Of a stretch of 6,806 nucleotides of DNA, positions 5,896-6,806 are shown one piece after another. The stretch is from an uncultured Clostridia bacterium. Its GTDB lineage: Bacteria > Bacillota > Clostridia > UBA1381 > UMGS1253. Under the pieces are notes generated by a model. It made no database searches. It worked only from the letters and a program-made list of their open reading frames with translations, and was not told the origin of the DNA. The stretch spans positions 1 through 6,806 of the forward strand of contig CALAUK010000088.1 in the NCBI GenBank assembly GCA_937892135.1, in the 5' to 3' direction. How positions within the stretch are numbered: the stretch's first letter is position 1; each line of letters begins with the position of its first letter. The translations under genes and the position numbers were made by a program.

Positions 5896-6069
5896 TTAGT
5901 TTTGTTTCCTGACTATCGTGTATTCATCACCAAACCTGAAATACGGGCAAACCTTTTTAGATGAGTCATATTTATATGCATCGTCTTCATCAAAACACAT
6001 TATGCACACATACTCTTCATACTCATCGTCATACACATAATTCATGCAATTTTCGCAGTCGTATTTCAT
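5896..6069 (-). CDS. small Cys-rich protein, DUF6472-like
   Basis: A 57-residue acidic protein that is easy to miss by size. It begins MKYDCENCMNYVYDDEY and has CENC (Cys5, Cys8), CIMC (Cys22, Cys25) and VCPYF (Cys41), and ends with FRFGDEYTIVRKQN. The order CxxC-x-NYVYD, CPYF, DEY-IVRKQ is what I recall of the small clostridial family DUF6472. The function is unknown; the cysteine pairs suggest a structural zinc or iron site, which is inference. The ATG at 6069 lies 3 bases after the ywlG stop codon, and its site GAGGA is in the last codons of ywlG, so the two should be co-translated. The frame has no internal stop and the similarity runs to both ends. The extra CIMC pair may make it a zinc-ribbon variant; I am less sure that all relatives have it. 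Confidence 0.85.
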   Translation of the reverse strand: MKYDCENCMNYVYDDEYEEYVCIMCFDEDDAYKYDSSKKVCPYFRFGDEYTIVRKQN

Positions 6070-6072
6070 AGC

Positions 6073-6615
6073 TTAATCCTCAACATACATAGCTCTTACG
6101 CCACCGATAAACTTCATACGGCTTCTGGCTGACGTTACCCTCGCCTCACCTATATATTTAGTGTTAATTCTTAAAGGAACGCAAACAGGCGCAATATGCA
6201 TACCAATCAGAGTTTCACCTATATCCATTCCCGCTTTTGCAGAAATTTTTTCAACGCATACAGGGCTTTTAAAATTATTGTAAGCCGCAGTCGCAAAGCT
6301 TCCCCCTGCCTTTATCTGAGGAACAGCGTTTACCAAAGGATACATAAACTTGTCCGCCGCCTCTTTTTCAATGATAATAGCACGGTTTAAGTGCTCACAG
6401 CACTGAGCTGCAAGGTAAATCCCTCTTTTATTAAGTTCTTCATAAATAACCGAAAATACAGCATTCGCCGCCTCGGGAGTTGAACCCTTGCCTATTTTTT
6501 CTCCAACAATTTCACTTGAAGAACAACCGACAACAAAAATCTCTCCCTCTTTTATTTTTGACTGTTCTAAAATTTCTAAAACTGCACTTCTCGCCTGGTT
6601 TTTTATATTTTCCAT
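6073..6615 (-). CDS. ywlG: UPF0340 / TIGR01440 family protein YwlG
   Basis: A 180-residue cytoplasmic protein of a conserved Firmicute family whose function is not established. Family blocks are all present: VVGCSSSEIVGEKIGKGS (29-45), LAAQCCEHLNRAIIIE (68-83) with the vicinal cysteines 72-73, VPQIKAGGSFATAAY (98-112), KAGMDIGETLIGMH (127-140), and the end block IGEARVTSARSRMKFIGG. Length is typical and there is no signal or membrane segment. The ATG at 6615 is preceded by GAGAGGT with about a 7-base gap, and a strong promoter lies just upstream. In B. subtilis ywlG sits near glyA and rpiB; neither is seen here. Instead it heads a two-gene operon with the small DUF6472-like protein. The conserved Cys, His and Gly motifs hint at an enzyme, but I cannot name a reaction. 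Confidence 0.92.
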   Translation of the reverse strand: MENIKNQARSAVLEILEQSKIKEGEIFVVGCSSSEIVGEKIGKGSTPEAANAVFSVIYEELNKRGIYLAAQCCEHLNRAIIIEKEAADKFMYPLVNAVPQIKAGGSFATAAYNNFKSPVCVEKISAKAGMDIGETLIGMHIAPVCVPLRINTKYIGEARVTSARSRMKFIGGVRAMYVED

Positions 6616-6648
6616 AAGTGTTACCTCTCTTCAAGCCTTATCGTAATA

Positions 6649-6677
6649 ATTATACGCTTCATAACCTTAAAAGTCAA
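6649..6677 (-). promoter_or_regulatory. sigma-A promoter of ywlG
   Basis: On the minus strand, TTGACT (6677-6672) and a perfect TATAAT (6654-6649) are separated by 17 bases. Transcription should begin near 6642, leaving a leader of about 27 bases. It matches the copA promoter in both boxes and in the TTGACTTTTA start. Confidence 0.88.
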
Positions 6678-6695
6678 GTAATTACCAGTTTTTTC

Positions 6696-6724
6696 TTTAC
6701 ATTTTTCCTTTTTTGTGATATACT
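6696..6724 (+). promoter_or_regulatory. extended -10 promoter of the gene starting at 6763
   Basis: TTTACA (6696-6701) and TATACT (6719-6724) are separated by 17 bases, with TGA directly before the -10 box giving an extended -10 (TGn). Transcription should begin near 6731. It is back to back with the ywlG promoter; the two -35 boxes are 18 bases apart. Confidence 0.8.
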
Positions 6725-6762
6725 AAAATGGCAGTTAATAAAATATATCCTGAGGTGAATTT

Positions 6763-6806
6763 ATGGAAAATACAATAGTTTCATTTATAACTGAATACAG
6801 CTATAT
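6763..6806 (+). CDS. start of a gene cut by the window edge, possibly DedA-family membrane protein
   Basis: Only 14 complete codons are visible, reading MENTIVSFITEYSY, with a further partial codon. The ATG at 6763 is well supported by GAGGTGA (6752-6758) with a 4-base gap and by an extended -10 promoter upstream. DedA-family proteins of Firmicutes often begin with a short amphipathic stretch like ME-x-I-x-FI-x-x-YGYIGIF before the first membrane segment, and this start resembles it. That is a guess from a short sequence; the gene start itself is much surer than the product. Confidence 0.5.
   Translation, partial: MENTIVSFITEYSY

Overview
The window looks like an ordinary stretch of chromosome from an AT-rich, spore-forming Clostridia-type Firmicute, probably an anaerobe. 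The evidence is a YlmC/YmxH-type sporulation PRC-barrel protein next to nrdR, a YwlG/UPF0340 protein, a small DUF6472-type Cys-rich protein, a mini ferredoxin-thioredoxin-reductase-like protein, strong GGAGG-type ribosome binding sites and near-consensus sigma-A promoters with 17-base spacers. I see no mobile element, CRISPR array, rRNA or tRNA. No gap without a gene exceeds about 160 bases.

Layout, left to right. (1) 1-380, plus strand: the 3' part of tcdA (tRNA t6A dehydratase). (2) A perfect bidirectional hairpin separates it from convergent copA (Cu+-exporting P-type ATPase, minus strand). The copA promoter shows that the protein starts at a GTG at 2631, not further upstream. (3) Divergent from copA, on the plus strand: ylmC-like, then a strong promoter with a long structured leader, then nrdR and a PHP-family phosphoesterase 14 bases behind it. 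(4) A second perfect bidirectional hairpin. (5) A minus-strand operon, read right to left: yebC, an unknown six-segment membrane protein, and the 65-residue FTR-like Cys-rich protein. The first two abut and the last two overlap. (6) A second minus-strand operon: ywlG and, 3 bases behind it, a 57-residue DUF6472-like protein. (7) Divergent from ywlG, the first 14 complete codons of a plus-strand gene, possibly a DedA-family membrane protein.

The functions are mostly housekeeping: tRNA modification, copper efflux, ribonucleotide reductase control, nucleotide or RNA 5'-end phosphoesterase activity, and translation of difficult sequences (YebC). No dedicated multi-gene novel system is evident. 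The least understood parts are the translationally coupled yebC/membrane protein/FTR-like operon, the ywlG/DUF6472 pair, and the nrdR leader with a T9 tract inside its promoter spacer.
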